A DNA stretch of 64,000 bases from Pseudovibrio ascidiaceicola (GTDB lineage Bacteria; Pseudomonadota; Alphaproteobacteria; Rhizobiales; Stappiaceae): contig NZ_FOSK01000006.1 of NCBI RefSeq assembly GCF_900114245.1, forward strand, positions 186,001 to 250,000. The letters run 5' to 3'. A model generated the notes under the pieces. It was not told where the DNA came from. It did not search any database and saw only the letters and a program-made list of their open reading frames with translations. Below, in pieces: positions 7,914-16,331 of the stretch (the first letter of the stretch is position 1; every line of letters begins with the position of its first letter). A program made the position numbers and the translations under genes.

Positions 7914-8552
7914 CTAATATGCTGTTTCTTTGATGCGACCCGGATAAGCTTTGTCATAGGCGTCACCGTCAAACTCAACTTTTGACAGTGCCTGTGCCAT
8001 TTGTCCGGCAGTCGGAACTGTCTTCCGGTCTACCTTTGCTTCTTCTGTCCAAAGGCCTGAGCGGTAGATCGCTTTCTGGCACTGGTAGTAGATGGTTTCG
8101 ACCGTGACGACCATGATGGATTTTGGCAGCTTGCCTTCTATCTTATGAGCTTCCAGCCGAGCCGGATCTACAGAGATCTTGGCTTTTCCGTTGATGCGGA
8201 TGGTTTCGCCGACACCGGGGATCATAAACAGCAAAGAGACGCGTGGATCCTGGACGATGTTACGCAAACTATCGATGCGGTTGTTGCCGCGTCGGTCTGG
8301 AAACTCGATGGTTTTTTCATCAATGACCTTTACAAAGCCTGCAGGGTCCCCACGTGGAGAGCAGTCGGTTCCTTCTTCAGATACAGTTGTGAGCGCGAAG
8401 AAAGGGGAGGCTTCGATAAAGGTTTTGTAGTGCGGAGAAATATAGCCGACTTCTTTATCGATAGAGATTTGTTTCGGACTTCCATAGAGCTCTTCGAGCT
8501 GAGCGAGGCTGGTAATCTCGTGGGAAACAGATGTTGGGTCTGTGTCTTGCAT
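7914..8552 (-). CDS. Pyridoxamine 5'-phosphate oxidase family protein
   Basis: This 212-residue flavin-binding split-barrel protein resembles the MSMEG_1061 subgroup of the PNPOx family: FFALTTVSEEGTDCSPRGDPAGFVKVIDEKTIEFPDRRGNNRIDSLRNIVQDPRVSLLFMIPGVGETIRINGKAKIS. The substrate is unknown. I start it at ATG 8552 (MQDTDPTS); a longer frame to 8813 would overlap the divergent pldB and its residues look non-coding. The downstream pldB-like gene is transcribed away from it. Confidence 0.83.
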   Translation of the reverse strand: MQDTDPTSVSHEITSLAQLEELYGSPKQISIDKEVGYISPHYKTFIEASPFFALTTVSEEGTDCSPRGDPAGFVKVIDEKTIEFPDRRGNNRIDSLRNIVQDPRVSLLFMIPGVGETIRINGKAKISVDPARLEAHKIEGKLPKSIMVVTVETIYYQCQKAIYRSGLWTEEAKVDRKTVPTAGQMAQALSKVEFDGDAYDKAYPGRIKETAY

Positions 8553-8669
8553 GTAAATATCCTTGTTACCGCGTACTGAGATGGAAAAAACTTCCAGAAA
8601 TTGCGGTTGCGGCCTGTTGCTTGGAAAGGCTATCAAATTGAGAGTGAGAGAACTAGAGGTTACGCGCTG

Positions 8670-9611
8670 ATGGTACTGGTCAATACGGATTTCAATCGGG
8701 TTCCTGAGGGAACGGAGTCTGGTTTTATCCAGACAGAAGACAATGTGAAAATCCGTTGGGCTCGTTGGGCTCCGACCGGGTCTCCGCTCAAGGGGACTGT
8801 GACCCTTGTCCAAGGCCGGACTGAGTTTATTGAGAAATACTTTGAGGTTGTTGAGGAACTGCGGGCACGTGGTTTCTATGTGGTGGCTTTTGACCTGCGT
8901 GGGCAGGGTGGTTCTGAGCGTTTGTTAAAGAACGAGCGGCGCGGCCACGTTGAGAGCTTTGATGAGTTCGCTCTGGATTTGCAAGCTGTTTTGGACAATG
9001 TCTCGCTTTCTGACTGTCCCGGGCCGCACTTTCTGCTAGCACACTCAACCGGCGGTGCTGTGGTTATGCATGCTAATCGGCGGCTGAAGACCAAGATTGA
9101 TCGGGCGGTGCTGACAGCTCCCCTCGTCGGTCTTGCTATGAAGGGGCGTATGGTCAAGATGGCAAGTGCGCTTGCCAAGACGCTTGTCTGGGTTGGCATG
9201 GGGAACGCTTTTGTTCCCGGTGGCAATGACAAAATTCTTGTCGACTATGACGGCAATACGCTCACGTCTGATCCTGATCGCTTTAAGCGGATGAATGCTA
9301 TTCTTGAAGAGGCGCCTCAGTTGGGGTTGGGTTCTCCGACGGTGAGCTGGTTCCGTGCTATGGGATTGGCGACAGAGCGCTTTAGAGAGCCTGAATTTCA
9401 GATTGAATTCGGCGTGCCATCTTTAGTCATCGGCGCGGGAAAGGATCAGATCGTCTCGACTGACGATGCAGAGGAAGTCTGTCGCTCTTGCCCAGGTATG
9501 AGTTTTCTGGAGATTCGAGGATCTCGCCATGAGATTCTAATGGAGCGAGATCCTTATCGTGAGCAGTTCTGGGCTGCATTTGATGCATTTATTCCGGGAA
9601 GCGCGGACTAA
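8670..9611 (+). CDS. Alpha/beta hydrolase, lysophospholipase (PldB) family
   Basis: This 313-residue hydrolase has the PldB layout: VQGRTEFIEKYFEVVEELRARGFYVVAFDLRGQGGSERL, the nucleophile elbow LLAHSTGGA with Ser126, a late acid in GAGKDQIV and the catalytic His in GSRHEILME. Family members deacylate lysophospholipids or monoacylglycerols. The ATG at 8670 has AGAGGT upstream; a frame opening at 8601 overlaps the divergent promoter region. Its stop overlaps the end of the convergent hisN by four bases. Confidence 0.85.
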   Translation: MVLVNTDFNRVPEGTESGFIQTEDNVKIRWARWAPTGSPLKGTVTLVQGRTEFIEKYFEVVEELRARGFYVVAFDLRGQGGSERLLKNERRGHVESFDEFALDLQAVLDNVSLSDCPGPHFLLAHSTGGAVVMHANRRLKTKIDRAVLTAPLVGLAMKGRMVKMASALAKTLVWVGMGNAFVPGGNDKILVDYDGNTLTSDPDRFKRMNAILEEAPQLGLGSPTVSWFRAMGLATERFREPEFQIEFGVPSLVIGAGKDQIVSTDDAEEVCRSCPGMSFLEIRGSRHEILMERDPYREQFWAAFDAFIPGSAD

Positions 9612-10399
9612 ACAGCTACTTGCGCCAGTTTGGTGAGCAGCTCATCGTGGAGGCGCTTGTCGCCTGTGGCAAGCACTTGCCCGCCGTCTGCTGCATTGCC
9701 TCCGGTCCAGTTGGTGACAAAACCGCCAGCGCCTTCGATGATTGGGATCAGGGCAAGAATGTCGTAAGTGTTCATGCCGGTCTCAATGACTGCATCAAAG
9801 CCTGCTGCTGCCACCATGGCGTAGCCGTAACAATCTGTGCTGTAGCGGGTGAGGCGAGCTTCTGCGCAGATCGTGTCCCATACCGGGCGCTCGACTTCAT
9901 TGAACAAGGCCGGCTCGGTCGTGGTGATGATTGCCTCTGACAAGGATGCGCAGCTGCGGGTTTTCAGGGTGCGCTTGCCGAGTGGACCAGTCATGAAAGC
10001 TTCGTTGCAATCACCCCAAAAGCGCTCGCTGTTATACGGCTGGCTCATAATGCCTTGAGAGGCTTTGCCGTTGGTTCTGAGGCCAATCAGTGTGCCCCAC
10101 AACGGTGTGCCGCAAATGAATGAGCGTGTGCCGTCGACTGGATCAAGAACCCAGACATTCTCCGCATCTTCGCGGACCTTGCCGTATTCCTCGCCGATGA
10201 TACCGTGATCTGGACGCTCGGCTTCCAGAACCGCGCGGATTGCTTCTTCTGCAGAACGATCCGCAATAGTGACTGGATCAAAGCCTGCTTCCAGTTTGTT
10301 GTCTACTTCGTAGCCGCTGCGGAAGTGCTGCATGGTTTTAGCATCTGCCGCGTCAGCAAGTTTGTGAAGAAAGGCGTAATCAGAACTGGAAGAGGTCAT
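9608..10399 (-). CDS. hisN: Histidinol-phosphatase of the inositol monophosphatase family
   Basis: This 263-residue magnesium-dependent phosphatase matches the HisN branch that dephosphorylates histidinol phosphate in Actinobacteria and Alphaproteobacteria. Metal ligands are seen in GEEYG with Glu70, DPVDGTRSF with Asp86 and Asp89, and NTYDILALIPIIEGAGG near the C-terminus. Inositol monophosphatase activity is the alternative. It stands alone, with no his genes nearby, and converges on pldB. Confidence 0.85.
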   Translation of the reverse strand: MTSSSSDYAFLHKLADAADAKTMQHFRSGYEVDNKLEAGFDPVTIADRSAEEAIRAVLEAERPDHGIIGEEYGKVREDAENVWVLDPVDGTRSFICGTPLWGTLIGLRTNGKASQGIMSQPYNSERFWGDCNEAFMTGPLGKRTLKTRSCASLSEAIITTTEPALFNEVERPVWDTICAEARLTRYSTDCYGYAMVAAAGFDAVIETGMNTYDILALIPIIEGAGGFVTNWTGGNAADGGQVLATGDKRLHDELLTKLAQVAV

Positions 10400-10694
10400 A
10401 TCAATTTATCCGGTAGGAGCAGTCAATTGCATGCGCACCATAGTCAGGATTTGGAAAAGTGCAAATGCCTATAGCTCTGAGGCCGGTTTTAGTTTGCGCA
10501 TGCTCTTGTTGAAGCCACGCGTTGGTGTCTACGACTTACTGCTAAACTATCGCGTGAAACTCATACCAACGGCTATGATCCCTGAAAAATCAGGGTGTTG
10601 TCTCAAGGATACAAACTGGCCAATTCGTATAGGAACAGCTCGATTACCGTGCTGAATGCTTGACGTGTTTGCGATGCGATGCGAGTCTTGTTGC
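10400..10694. other. Non-coding region upstream of the candidate sRNA
   Basis: No plausible gene is seen. A TTGACG at 10660-10665 could be a -35 element for a transcript starting near 10695, but no good -10 follows. Confidence 0.4.
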
Positions 10695-10785
10695 AGCGCG
10701 ACATTCAGTGTCTGCGCCGCCCTTCGCGAAGGGCGTTTCCTCCCTAGACTAAGGGCCGCCTCCAGATGAGCGCGGCCTTTTTTTT
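10695..10785 (+). ncRNA. Candidate small RNA with exposed TTTCCTCCC segment
   Basis: A perfect 9-bp hairpin (CGCCCTTCG/CGAAGGGCG, 10718-10735) is followed by an unpaired TTTCCTCCCTAGACTAA and then by a strong terminator (GGCCGC/GCGGCC, 10754-10777, with eight T). No reading frame lies upstream that would need this terminator. The CCUCC segment is anti-Shine-Dalgarno-like, as in many Hfq-dependent alphaproteobacterial sRNAs. The 5' end is a guess. Confidence 0.4.
10754..10785 (+). terminator. Intrinsic terminator of the candidate sRNA
   Basis: Arms GGCCGC (10754-10759) and GCGGCC (10772-10777) are followed by eight T. No coding gene precedes it on this strand for over 1.1 kb. Confidence 0.75.
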
Positions 10786-10847
10786 GTCTGGTTGTTAATG
10801 TTCTCCGTCGTAGGGAGGGGCAGGCAGGGGGAGAATAGAGTGCCGAA

Positions 10848-10880
10848 TTTTTTTGAGAGTCCGTTTTTTTTGAGAGTCCG
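10848..10880 (+). repeat. 17-bp tandem duplication in the 5' end of the catB-like gene
   Basis: Two neighbouring copies of T(7-8)GAGAGTCCG lie at 10848-10863 and 10864-10880. Without the second copy a GTG at 10840 would open an intact frame beginning [11 protein letters not shown]; with it the frame is shifted. See the CatB entry. Confidence 0.85.
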
Positions 10881-10907
10881 TTTAAGGGGATCCCACTTCA
10901 GGGGCAG

Positions 10908-11480
10908 GTGACCAATCCCAACATGATTGTTGGAAAGCATTCCTATTATTCTGGTTATTATCACGGCCACAGCTTTGATGACTGTGCCCGATACCTACGT
11001 TCAGATGAAGAAGTGCAAGACAAACTGATTATCGGTGCGTATTGCTCTATCGGATCTGGGGCAGTGTTTACGATGGCAGGAAACCAGGGACATCGTCCTG
11101 AGTGGGCCACAACGTTTCCATTTCATTATTTTGATGAGCCTGCTTTTGAAGGAGCACAGGACGGTTTTAAGCCAGCAGGCTCGACATGTGTTGGCAACGA
11201 CGTCTGGATTGGCTCTGAAGCGATGATTATGCCGGGAGTGCAGATTGGTAATGGTGCATTGATTGGCAGCCGTGCGGTCGTGACGAAGAATGTACCGGCC
11301 TATGCCGTCGTGGTCGGTAATCCAGCTACAGTTGTGCGTTCCCGCTTTTCTGAAGAGCAGGTTCAGATGCTATTGGAGATGAAATGGTGGGATTGGACAG
11401 ATGAAGTCCTGAAAGGTGCCATGCCTCTTATGTGTTCTTCTGATATTGAGAGACTTTACGACTACTGGCTCGGTTTTTGA
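10908..11480 (+). CDS. CatB-type xenobiotic O-acetyltransferase, 5' end disrupted
   Basis: The 190 residues from GTG 10908 form a left-handed beta-helix acetyltransferase like type B chloramphenicol acetyltransferases ([83 protein letters not shown]). The family normally has about 20 more residues. These are present upstream: GTG 10840 with GGGGGAG before it would give [18 protein letters not shown] joined to this frame, but the 17-bp duplication at 10864-10880 shifts it. Translation may restart at GTG 10908 or ATG 10923, or the gene may be inactive or switchable. Confidence 0.8.
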   Translation: MTNPNMIVGKHSYYSGYYHGHSFDDCARYLRSDEEVQDKLIIGAYCSIGSGAVFTMAGNQGHRPEWATTFPFHYFDEPAFEGAQDGFKPAGSTCVGNDVWIGSEAMIMPGVQIGNGALIGSRAVVTKNVPAYAVVVGNPATVVRSRFSEEQVQMLLEMKWWDWTDEVLKGAMPLMCSSDIERLYDYWLGF

Positions 11481-11504
11481 TGCAACATAAATTAGGGCTG
11501 CAGG

Positions 11505-12440
11505 TTATTCTGCAGCCAAAGTTTCTCTGGTGAAGCTTTCTGTTACCATCTCGACCAAGGCAGTGATGAACTCCATCAAGTCTTTGCGCAGGTCATGGAA
11601 CCCAGAGTGTGGCTGGTGGGTGTGCTCGTCCATGTAGAGTGCGCGGTTGATTTCAACTTGAAGCGCGTGCACGCCGCGTTCTGGCTTGCCGTAGTTTTCT
11701 GTGATGTAGCCGCCAGCATAGGGGCGGTTGAGAGCTACGTTGTAGCCCATGTTTTGCAATAGCCCGACTGCACAGGATGAAAGCCAGGCAGAGCAACTGG
11801 TGCCGAACCTATCCCCAATAACGAAATCTGCTTTAGGGTCGTGGTTCTTGTTTGAGTTGGCAGACGGCATTGAATGGCAGTCAACAAGGACAGCTAGACC
11901 AAACTTGTCCTGTACATTGCTCAACAAGCCACGCAGTGTGTTGTGGTAGGGCTTGTAGACTTGCTCGATGCGATCCAGCGCTTCTTCTGCCGGGATGCGT
12001 GTGTGGTAAATCTCTCTCCGCTCACCCACAATGCGGGCGATGGTTCCAAGACCTCCTGCAACGCGCAGAGAGCGCGAATTGATGTGCTTTGGGAGTTTGC
12101 CATGGAACATCTTTGGATCTAGCTCGTAGGCCTCTCTATTCACATCAAGGTAAGCACGCGGAAAGTTGGCTTTTAAAACCGGTGCACCTAGTTGCTCGAC
12201 ATCCTTGATGAGAAGATCAACAAATGCATCTTCACTTTGTCTGATCTGAGTGGTGTCCAACCGAGAGGCTTGAAGGAACGACGAAAGGTACGCGCGCCCG
12301 GAGTGGGGGCTGTTAAAAATGAAAGGGACAGAATGTTCATCTGGGGAGAGCACCTCAAATGCGGGTACCTGATCTGCGGCGTCTAGCGCACTGCTGTAGT
12401 TTGCTATTGCCTTAATCTGATGATCTTCCAAAACTGTCAC
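11505..12440 (-). CDS. N-formylglutamate amidohydrolase family protein
   Basis: This 311-residue zinc-dependent hydrolase belongs to the FGase family: VPFIFNSPHSGRAYL, EDAFVDLLIKD, RAYLDVNREAYELDP, VLVDCHSMPS and VQVEINRALYMDE-like residues near the end. HutG hydrolyses N-formylglutamate in histidine degradation, but many Rhizobiales paralogues stand outside hut operons, as here. The start is uncertain: GTG 12440 or TTG 12467, neither with a strong ribosome site. Confidence 0.85.
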   Translation of the reverse strand: MTVLEDHQIKAIANYSSALDAADQVPAFEVLSPDEHSVPFIFNSPHSGRAYLSSFLQASRLDTTQIRQSEDAFVDLLIKDVEQLGAPVLKANFPRAYLDVNREAYELDPKMFHGKLPKHINSRSLRVAGGLGTIARIVGERREIYHTRIPAEEALDRIEQVYKPYHNTLRGLLSNVQDKFGLAVLVDCHSMPSANSNKNHDPKADFVIGDRFGTSCSAWLSSCAVGLLQNMGYNVALNRPYAGGYITENYGKPERGVHALQVEINRALYMDEHTHQPHSGFHDLRKDLMEFITALVEMVTESFTRETLAAE

Positions 12441-12805
12441 AGAGCCTACATTCCTTAATCGCCGCAATTCTTCCTAGTATAGAGCGAGATCAGCGTATGG
12501 GCCAGACATTAGACAGTTTGCTTATGAAATAGGCAAGAGATGCGCGAGTTTTTGCGTAGTTTGAGAGGGCGGTGTGGCTCTGGACCCTCAGTTGACGCAT
12601 AAGTCTCTTTAGAAGTGAACCTGTTTCATTTGTCCCTATTGTTTTGACAGGTGTTCCCGAGTAGTTTCCTGTTCCTAACAGCGTACGGTATTCGGAATCT
12701 GTCGGATTGCGGGGGGTGAGTGCGTCTGACATATTCTATTTATTTACGGGGCGGCTCTGAAAAGAGAACCTCGTCGCTGCACCTGGAGTTTTAAGGTTGT
12801 CGAAC
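12441..12805. other. Non-coding region between the amidohydrolase and cpdR
   Basis: An 80-codon frame on the reverse strand has no ribosome site and an unlikely composition, so I treat the stretch as non-coding. It must hold the cpdR promoter, which I could not place. Confidence 0.45.
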
Positions 12806-13162
12806 ATGTCTCGAATTCTGCTCGCGGAAGACGATAATGACATGCGCCAGTTCTTGTCTAAGGCACTTGAGAAGGCTGGGCACACTGTTGTTTCCTTTGA
12901 TAATGGAAAGAGCGCATATGAACGTATTTGCGAAGAGCCCTTTGCCCTATTGCTGACTGACATTGTGATGCCAGAGATGGATGGTATTGAGTTAGCCCGA
13001 AAAGCTACTCAACTTGATCCAGACCTGAAGGTTATGTTCATCACTGGATTTGCTGCTGTTGCGTTGAATCCTGATTCCAAGGCGCCACAGGATGCAAAGG
13101 TTCTTTCCAAGCCTTTTCACCTAAAAGATTTGGTGCGCGAAGTGGAAAAAATGCTCGTTTAG
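12806..13162 (+). CDS. cpdR: Single-domain response regulator CpdR
   Basis: This 118-residue receiver domain is nearly identical in pattern to Caulobacter CpdR: ILLAEDDNDMRQFL, LLLTDIVMPEMDGIELARKAT with the phosphoacceptor Asp52, MFITGFAAVALNPDS and VLSKPFHLKDLV. Unphosphorylated CpdR primes ClpXP for degradation of CtrA, PdeA and others in the cell cycle. The start is ATG 12806 (AAGG upstream). RcdA, its partner adaptor, is encoded at 57132-57656 in the same window. Confidence 0.95.
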   Translation: MSRILLAEDDNDMRQFLSKALEKAGHTVVSFDNGKSAYERICEEPFALLLTDIVMPEMDGIELARKATQLDPDLKVMFITGFAAVALNPDSKAPQDAKVLSKPFHLKDLVREVEKMLV

Positions 13163-13214
13163 TTAGTTTTGAGGGGTGAATGTGGAAAGAGATAGCAAAT
13201 TTCCATTTTTGGAC

Positions 13215-13242
13215 TTGCACGTTCTCAAAATTCCTCTTATAC
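13215..13242 (+). promoter_or_regulatory. Probable sigma-70 promoter of tRNA-Val
   Basis: TTGCAC (13215-13220) and TTATAC (13237-13242) are 16 bases apart, about 53 bases before the tRNA. Confidence 0.5.
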
Positions 13243-13295
13243 GCCTCTCCACCGCAGCGTTTAAGCGCTGACGGACGAGCTTCTTTGAAAGTTTC

Positions 13296-13370
<75 letters not shown>

Positions 13371-13479
13371 TTTTTCGTCGGTTAACATCTTAGATGTATA
13401 TCCGGCGGAGCGGGCCTCGATTTTGGTCCTGCGCCGCTTCGTAAGAATGCAGCGCGGCGAGATCAGAGGCTGTACTCAT

Positions 13480-13500
13480 GAGGCGCTTGGCGCCTCTTTT
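13480..13500 (+). terminator. Terminator after tRNA-Val
   Basis: GAGGCGC/GCGCCTC around a TTG loop, followed by TTTT. Confidence 0.7.
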
Positions 13501-13561
13501 CACTGGCGGATCGTGGTACTTCAGGATCCCTATAAAATTGACCCTAACCGGGGGTAGGATA

Positions 13562-13687
13562 ATGAAGATTAAGAATTCTCTTAAGGCACTCATGGGCCGC
13601 CATCGTGATAACCAGATGGTACGCCGCAAGGGTCGTGTTTACATCATCAACAAAAAGAACCCGCGCTTTAAAGCACGTCAGGGTTAA
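13562..13687 (+). CDS. rpmJ: Ribosomal protein bL36 (zinc-free form)
   Basis: The 41-residue [20 protein letters not shown]... ending FKARQG is bL36 of the large ribosomal subunit. It lacks the four zinc-binding cysteines, so it is the C-minus form, the usual one in Alphaproteobacteria. GGGGGTAGGATA precedes ATG 13562. A strong terminator follows, so it is a single-gene unit. Confidence 0.96.
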   Translation: MKIKNSLKALMGRHRDNQMVRRKGRVYIINKKNPRFKARQG

Positions 13688-13748
13688 TTTTTCTGCGTTG
13701 ATTTAAACTAAACCAGCGCGAAAAACCCTTGGTTCTAAGAGTTGCGAG

Positions 13749-13791
13749 CCGCATGGCAAAAGTGAGATGCTTTTGCCATGCGGTTTTTTTT
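13749..13791 (+). terminator. Terminator of rpmJ
   Basis: A perfect 14-bp stem (CCGCATGGCAAAAG and its complement) with a seven-base loop is followed by eight T. Confidence 0.92.
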
Positions 13792-13894
13792 GTTTGCTCG
13801 CCCAAACAGCCCCGTTAGAGGGGCGTCGTCGTTTCTACAATTTCAGCTCTCCGGTCTCTCGGTAGGGACTTCTTTTTCACGACAATCTGACAGG

Positions 13895-14635
13895 TTGAGG
13901 TGTTGCGTTGGCGCTTGCGGTGCAGTTGCGCTTGCGTGTTTTTTGCTGCTTGCGGTGGGAGGGGAGCGCTTAGATGCTTCTGAGCGCACTGTGGCTGTTG
14001 CGAGCCCCGTAGAGGTGCAAATTACTCGTGGACTGTCAGAGGGGCATCCTAAGCTTAGCATCGGCCCGGAGGCTGCTCTTAATGGCCCTGCCGGAGGTCC
14101 GGCTCAGATAGGTCGATCTGCACCGGGGCATGGTGTTCCTGCTCATTACACGCGCGGACAGCTTTTAGATGCATTGTTCCTTGAATTGAGAGATGCGGAT
14201 ACGTTGGGTGATGCACAATCGATCTCTCGACGCATACACAGCCTCTTCATGCAGTCTGGGAGCCATACACTTGATCTGCTTATGATGCGTTCTGCTAAAG
14301 CCATTGAAGGGAAAGAGTACGGTTTAGCGCTTGATTTGCTGGACGCGGTTGTCCGTTTAGATCCCGGATATGTGGAGGGGTGGAACCGTAGGGCGACTGT
14401 GTATTTCTTGAAAGAGGATCTGGGTCGTTCACTTGCTGACATCGAGCAAGTACTCCGGATTGAGCCGCGACATTATCCTGCGCTCTCTGGTTTTGCCATG
14501 ATCCTTCGAAAGACGGGAAAGAACGACAAGGCACTTGAGGTGTTTCAACATGTGCTGAGCATCTATCCATTGCTGGAGAATGCTCAGGACGCTGTTAAAA
14601 GCTTACGTGAGGAGCTGTGGGGGCAGTATCACTAA
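13895..14635 (+). CDS. Secreted or membrane-anchored TPR protein
   Basis: About 246 residues: an N-terminal hydrophobic segment (CCVGACGAVALACFLLLAVGG) acts as signal or anchor, followed by a low-complexity linker and tetratricopeptide repeats over the last 130 residues (EGKEYGLALDLLDAVVRLDPGYVEGWNRRATVYFLKEDLGRSLADIEQVLRIEPRHYPALSGFAMILRKTGKNDKALEVFQHVLSIYP). TPR arrays bind other proteins; the partner is unknown. The start is unsure: TTG 13895 starts at the hydrophobic segment, while ATG 13778 in the same frame lies inside the rpmJ terminator and lacks a ribosome site. Confidence 0.75.
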   Translation: MRCCVGACGAVALACFLLLAVGGERLDASERTVAVASPVEVQITRGLSEGHPKLSIGPEAALNGPAGGPAQIGRSAPGHGVPAHYTRGQLLDALFLELRDADTLGDAQSISRRIHSLFMQSGSHTLDLLMMRSAKAIEGKEYGLALDLLDAVVRLDPGYVEGWNRRATVYFLKEDLGRSLADIEQVLRIEPRHYPALSGFAMILRKTGKNDKALEVFQHVLSIYPLLENAQDAVKSLREELWGQYH

Positions 14636-14652
14636 GCTTTCTAAGAGTACTC

Positions 14653-15192
14653 TTAATCCAGCAGGCGGTTTGTCGCTCTAGTGATGCCTGATTTATACTC
14701 TGTGTAGTTTGAGACTGTCAGAGAGAGCCCCTTGGCGAGGGTGTAGAGGATAAAGGCATCGTCTTCTGCTTGCTCTTTGCTTCGGTTCTCATGCGTCTCC
14801 AGGATTACGTCCGCAATTTTGAGCATGACCTGAGGCATGATGCCTTTTCCAACGGCAGACATGACCTGCTCACCCATCTGAACCAGTTCGGCGCCATGGA
14901 CGGAGTTTCTCATTAGATCGACATGCTGACCTATGATCGTGTCCAAAGCGCGTAGGATGCGAGATTTGGAGTCACTGGTCTTGTCTTCAAGAATGTCCAG
15001 CGCTTGGAGACCGACTTCTTCGGAGTACTCCTCAATGATTGTCTGGAACAGCTCTTCTTTACTTCCAAACTTTTTGTAGAGCGATTGGCGTGAGAGGCCG
15101 ACCGCGCTTGCAACGTCACCGACTGAGGTCTTTCGGAAGCCATACTGAGCAAAAACGCCCAACGCCTTCTTTTTGTCAAAGTTTGTTTTCAT
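14653..15192 (-). CDS. TetR/AcrR-family transcriptional regulator
   Basis: This 179-residue protein has the TetR helix-turn-helix at residues 8-45 (ALGVFAQYGFRKTSVGDVASAVGLSRQSLYKKFGSKEELF) and a variable ligand-binding domain. It is divergent from the SDR gene at 15273, and the shared 80-base gap holds a perfect inverted repeat, so it most likely represses itself and the reductase. The inducer is unknown. Confidence 0.9.
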   Translation of the reverse strand: MKTNFDKKKALGVFAQYGFRKTSVGDVASAVGLSRQSLYKKFGSKEELFQTIIEEYSEEVGLQALDILEDKTSDSKSRILRALDTIIGQHVDLMRNSVHGAELVQMGEQVMSAVGKGIMPQVMLKIADVILETHENRSKEQAEDDAFILYTLAKGLSLTVSNYTEYKSGITRATNRLLD

Positions 15193-15200
15193 GTTTACCT

Positions 15201-15230
15201 AGTTGACAATTTAAGTAATTTTTGTCAACT
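15201..15230. promoter_or_regulatory. Probable TetR operator between divergent genes
   Basis: AGTTGACAA (15201-15209) is repeated inverted as TTGTCAACT (15222-15230), a perfect 9-bp pair with a 12-base spacer. Each arm contains TTGACA in the outward reading of one gene, so binding here would cover the -35 elements of both promoters. Confidence 0.6.
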
Positions 15231-15272
15231 TTATTATGCGGCACGAACGGGTGCCGCGCATTGGAGATTGAA

Positions 15273-16208
15273 ATGAGCACAGCGAACAAGAGCAGCGCAG
15301 TATCCAACTGGACTGCGGATAAACTGCCTTCTCTTGAGGGTAAAACTTATATCATAACAGGCGGTAACTCCGGTATTGGTTTTGAAGCGGCAAGAATGCT
15401 TGCTAATGCAGGTGGTGATGTTGTCATTGCTTGCCGGAATACTGAAAAAGGTTCAGTTGCCCAACACGCATTACAAATCCAAGCGAAGGGAAAAATTGAT
15501 CTCGTCCAGATGGACTTGAGTGATCTCTCGTCTGTTCGCCATGCAGCGGAAATCATCGCTTCACGATACACCAAGATTGATGCTCTCATCAATAACGCTG
15601 GCATTATGCAGACACCAGAGTTGAAGAGTGTTGATGGATATGAGTTGCAGTTTGCGACCAATCATCTAGGACATTTTCTATGGTCTGGCTTGCTCAAACC
15701 TAATGTTGAAGCTGCTAACGGAAGGTTTGTTGTGGTCGCTAGCCTTGTGCACAAGATGGGCAAGATCAACTTTAACGACCTGATGATGCGTGAAAATTAT
15801 GCGTCTATGAAAGCCTACTCGCAAAGTAAGCTGGCCACTTTGATGTTTGGATTGGAGCTTCAGCGGCGTTTGTCGGATGCAGGGAGTTCTTCTTTTGTCG
15901 CTATGGGGCATCCAGGTTATTCAGCCACTAATTTGCAGAGTACAGGTCCGACAGGCTGGATGAGTGTGGCGTATAGATGGATGAATAGCATGTTCGCGCA
16001 GTCTGCTGAGCGAGGTGCGCTGCCAACGGTGCTTGCTGCAGCTGGGTTGGAAGTTGAACCGAATGGCTACTATGGCCCAACAAAGCGTATGGAAACTGTT
16101 GGATCGGTTGGAAGAGCGCAGATCGCTAGCCATGCGCTGAACCCGGAGGTTGCTCGTCGTCTTTGGAGTGAGAGTGAATGGCTCACAGATTTCAAGTGGG
16201 CGTTTTAA
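15273..16208 (+). CDS. Short-chain dehydrogenase/reductase
   Basis: This 311-residue Rossmann-fold oxidoreductase has the NAD(P) site TGGNSGIG, DLSDLSSV, NNAGIM and the catalytic YSQSK. It resembles the retinol dehydrogenase/protochlorophyllide reductase-like SDR subgroup often controlled by a neighbouring TetR gene. The substrate is unknown. The start is ATG 15273 with GGAG upstream; a start at 15222 would lie inside the operator. Confidence 0.87.
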   Translation: MSTANKSSAVSNWTADKLPSLEGKTYIITGGNSGIGFEAARMLANAGGDVVIACRNTEKGSVAQHALQIQAKGKIDLVQMDLSDLSSVRHAAEIIASRYTKIDALINNAGIMQTPELKSVDGYELQFATNHLGHFLWSGLLKPNVEAANGRFVVVASLVHKMGKINFNDLMMRENYASMKAYSQSKLATLMFGLELQRRLSDAGSSSFVAMGHPGYSATNLQSTGPTGWMSVAYRWMNSMFAQSAERGALPTVLAAAGLEVEPNGYYGPTKRMETVGSVGRAQIASHALNPEVARRLWSESEWLTDFKWAF

Positions 16209-16271
16209 AGCTTGGTTGTGTTTTCTGAAGTTCGTTGCGTTGGAACAAGCTCATTTAATCGATTGAAAGAA

Positions 16272-16303
16272 AAAAGCCCGTGATACGAAATCACGGGCTT
16301 TTA
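16272..16303. terminator. Bidirectional terminator between SDR and pyk
   Basis: AAAAGCCCGTGAT pairs with ATCACGGGCTTTT; T runs exist on both strands, so it can end both convergent transcripts. Confidence 0.9.
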
Positions 16304-16331
16304 ACTGCTTTAAGAGGTGCTCTCTGACGAC

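Noticed and set aside
12490..12732. 80-codon reverse frame before cpdR
   Set aside because: AT-rich sequence without Shine-Dalgarno before the ATG and no family resemblance; probably the cpdR promoter region.
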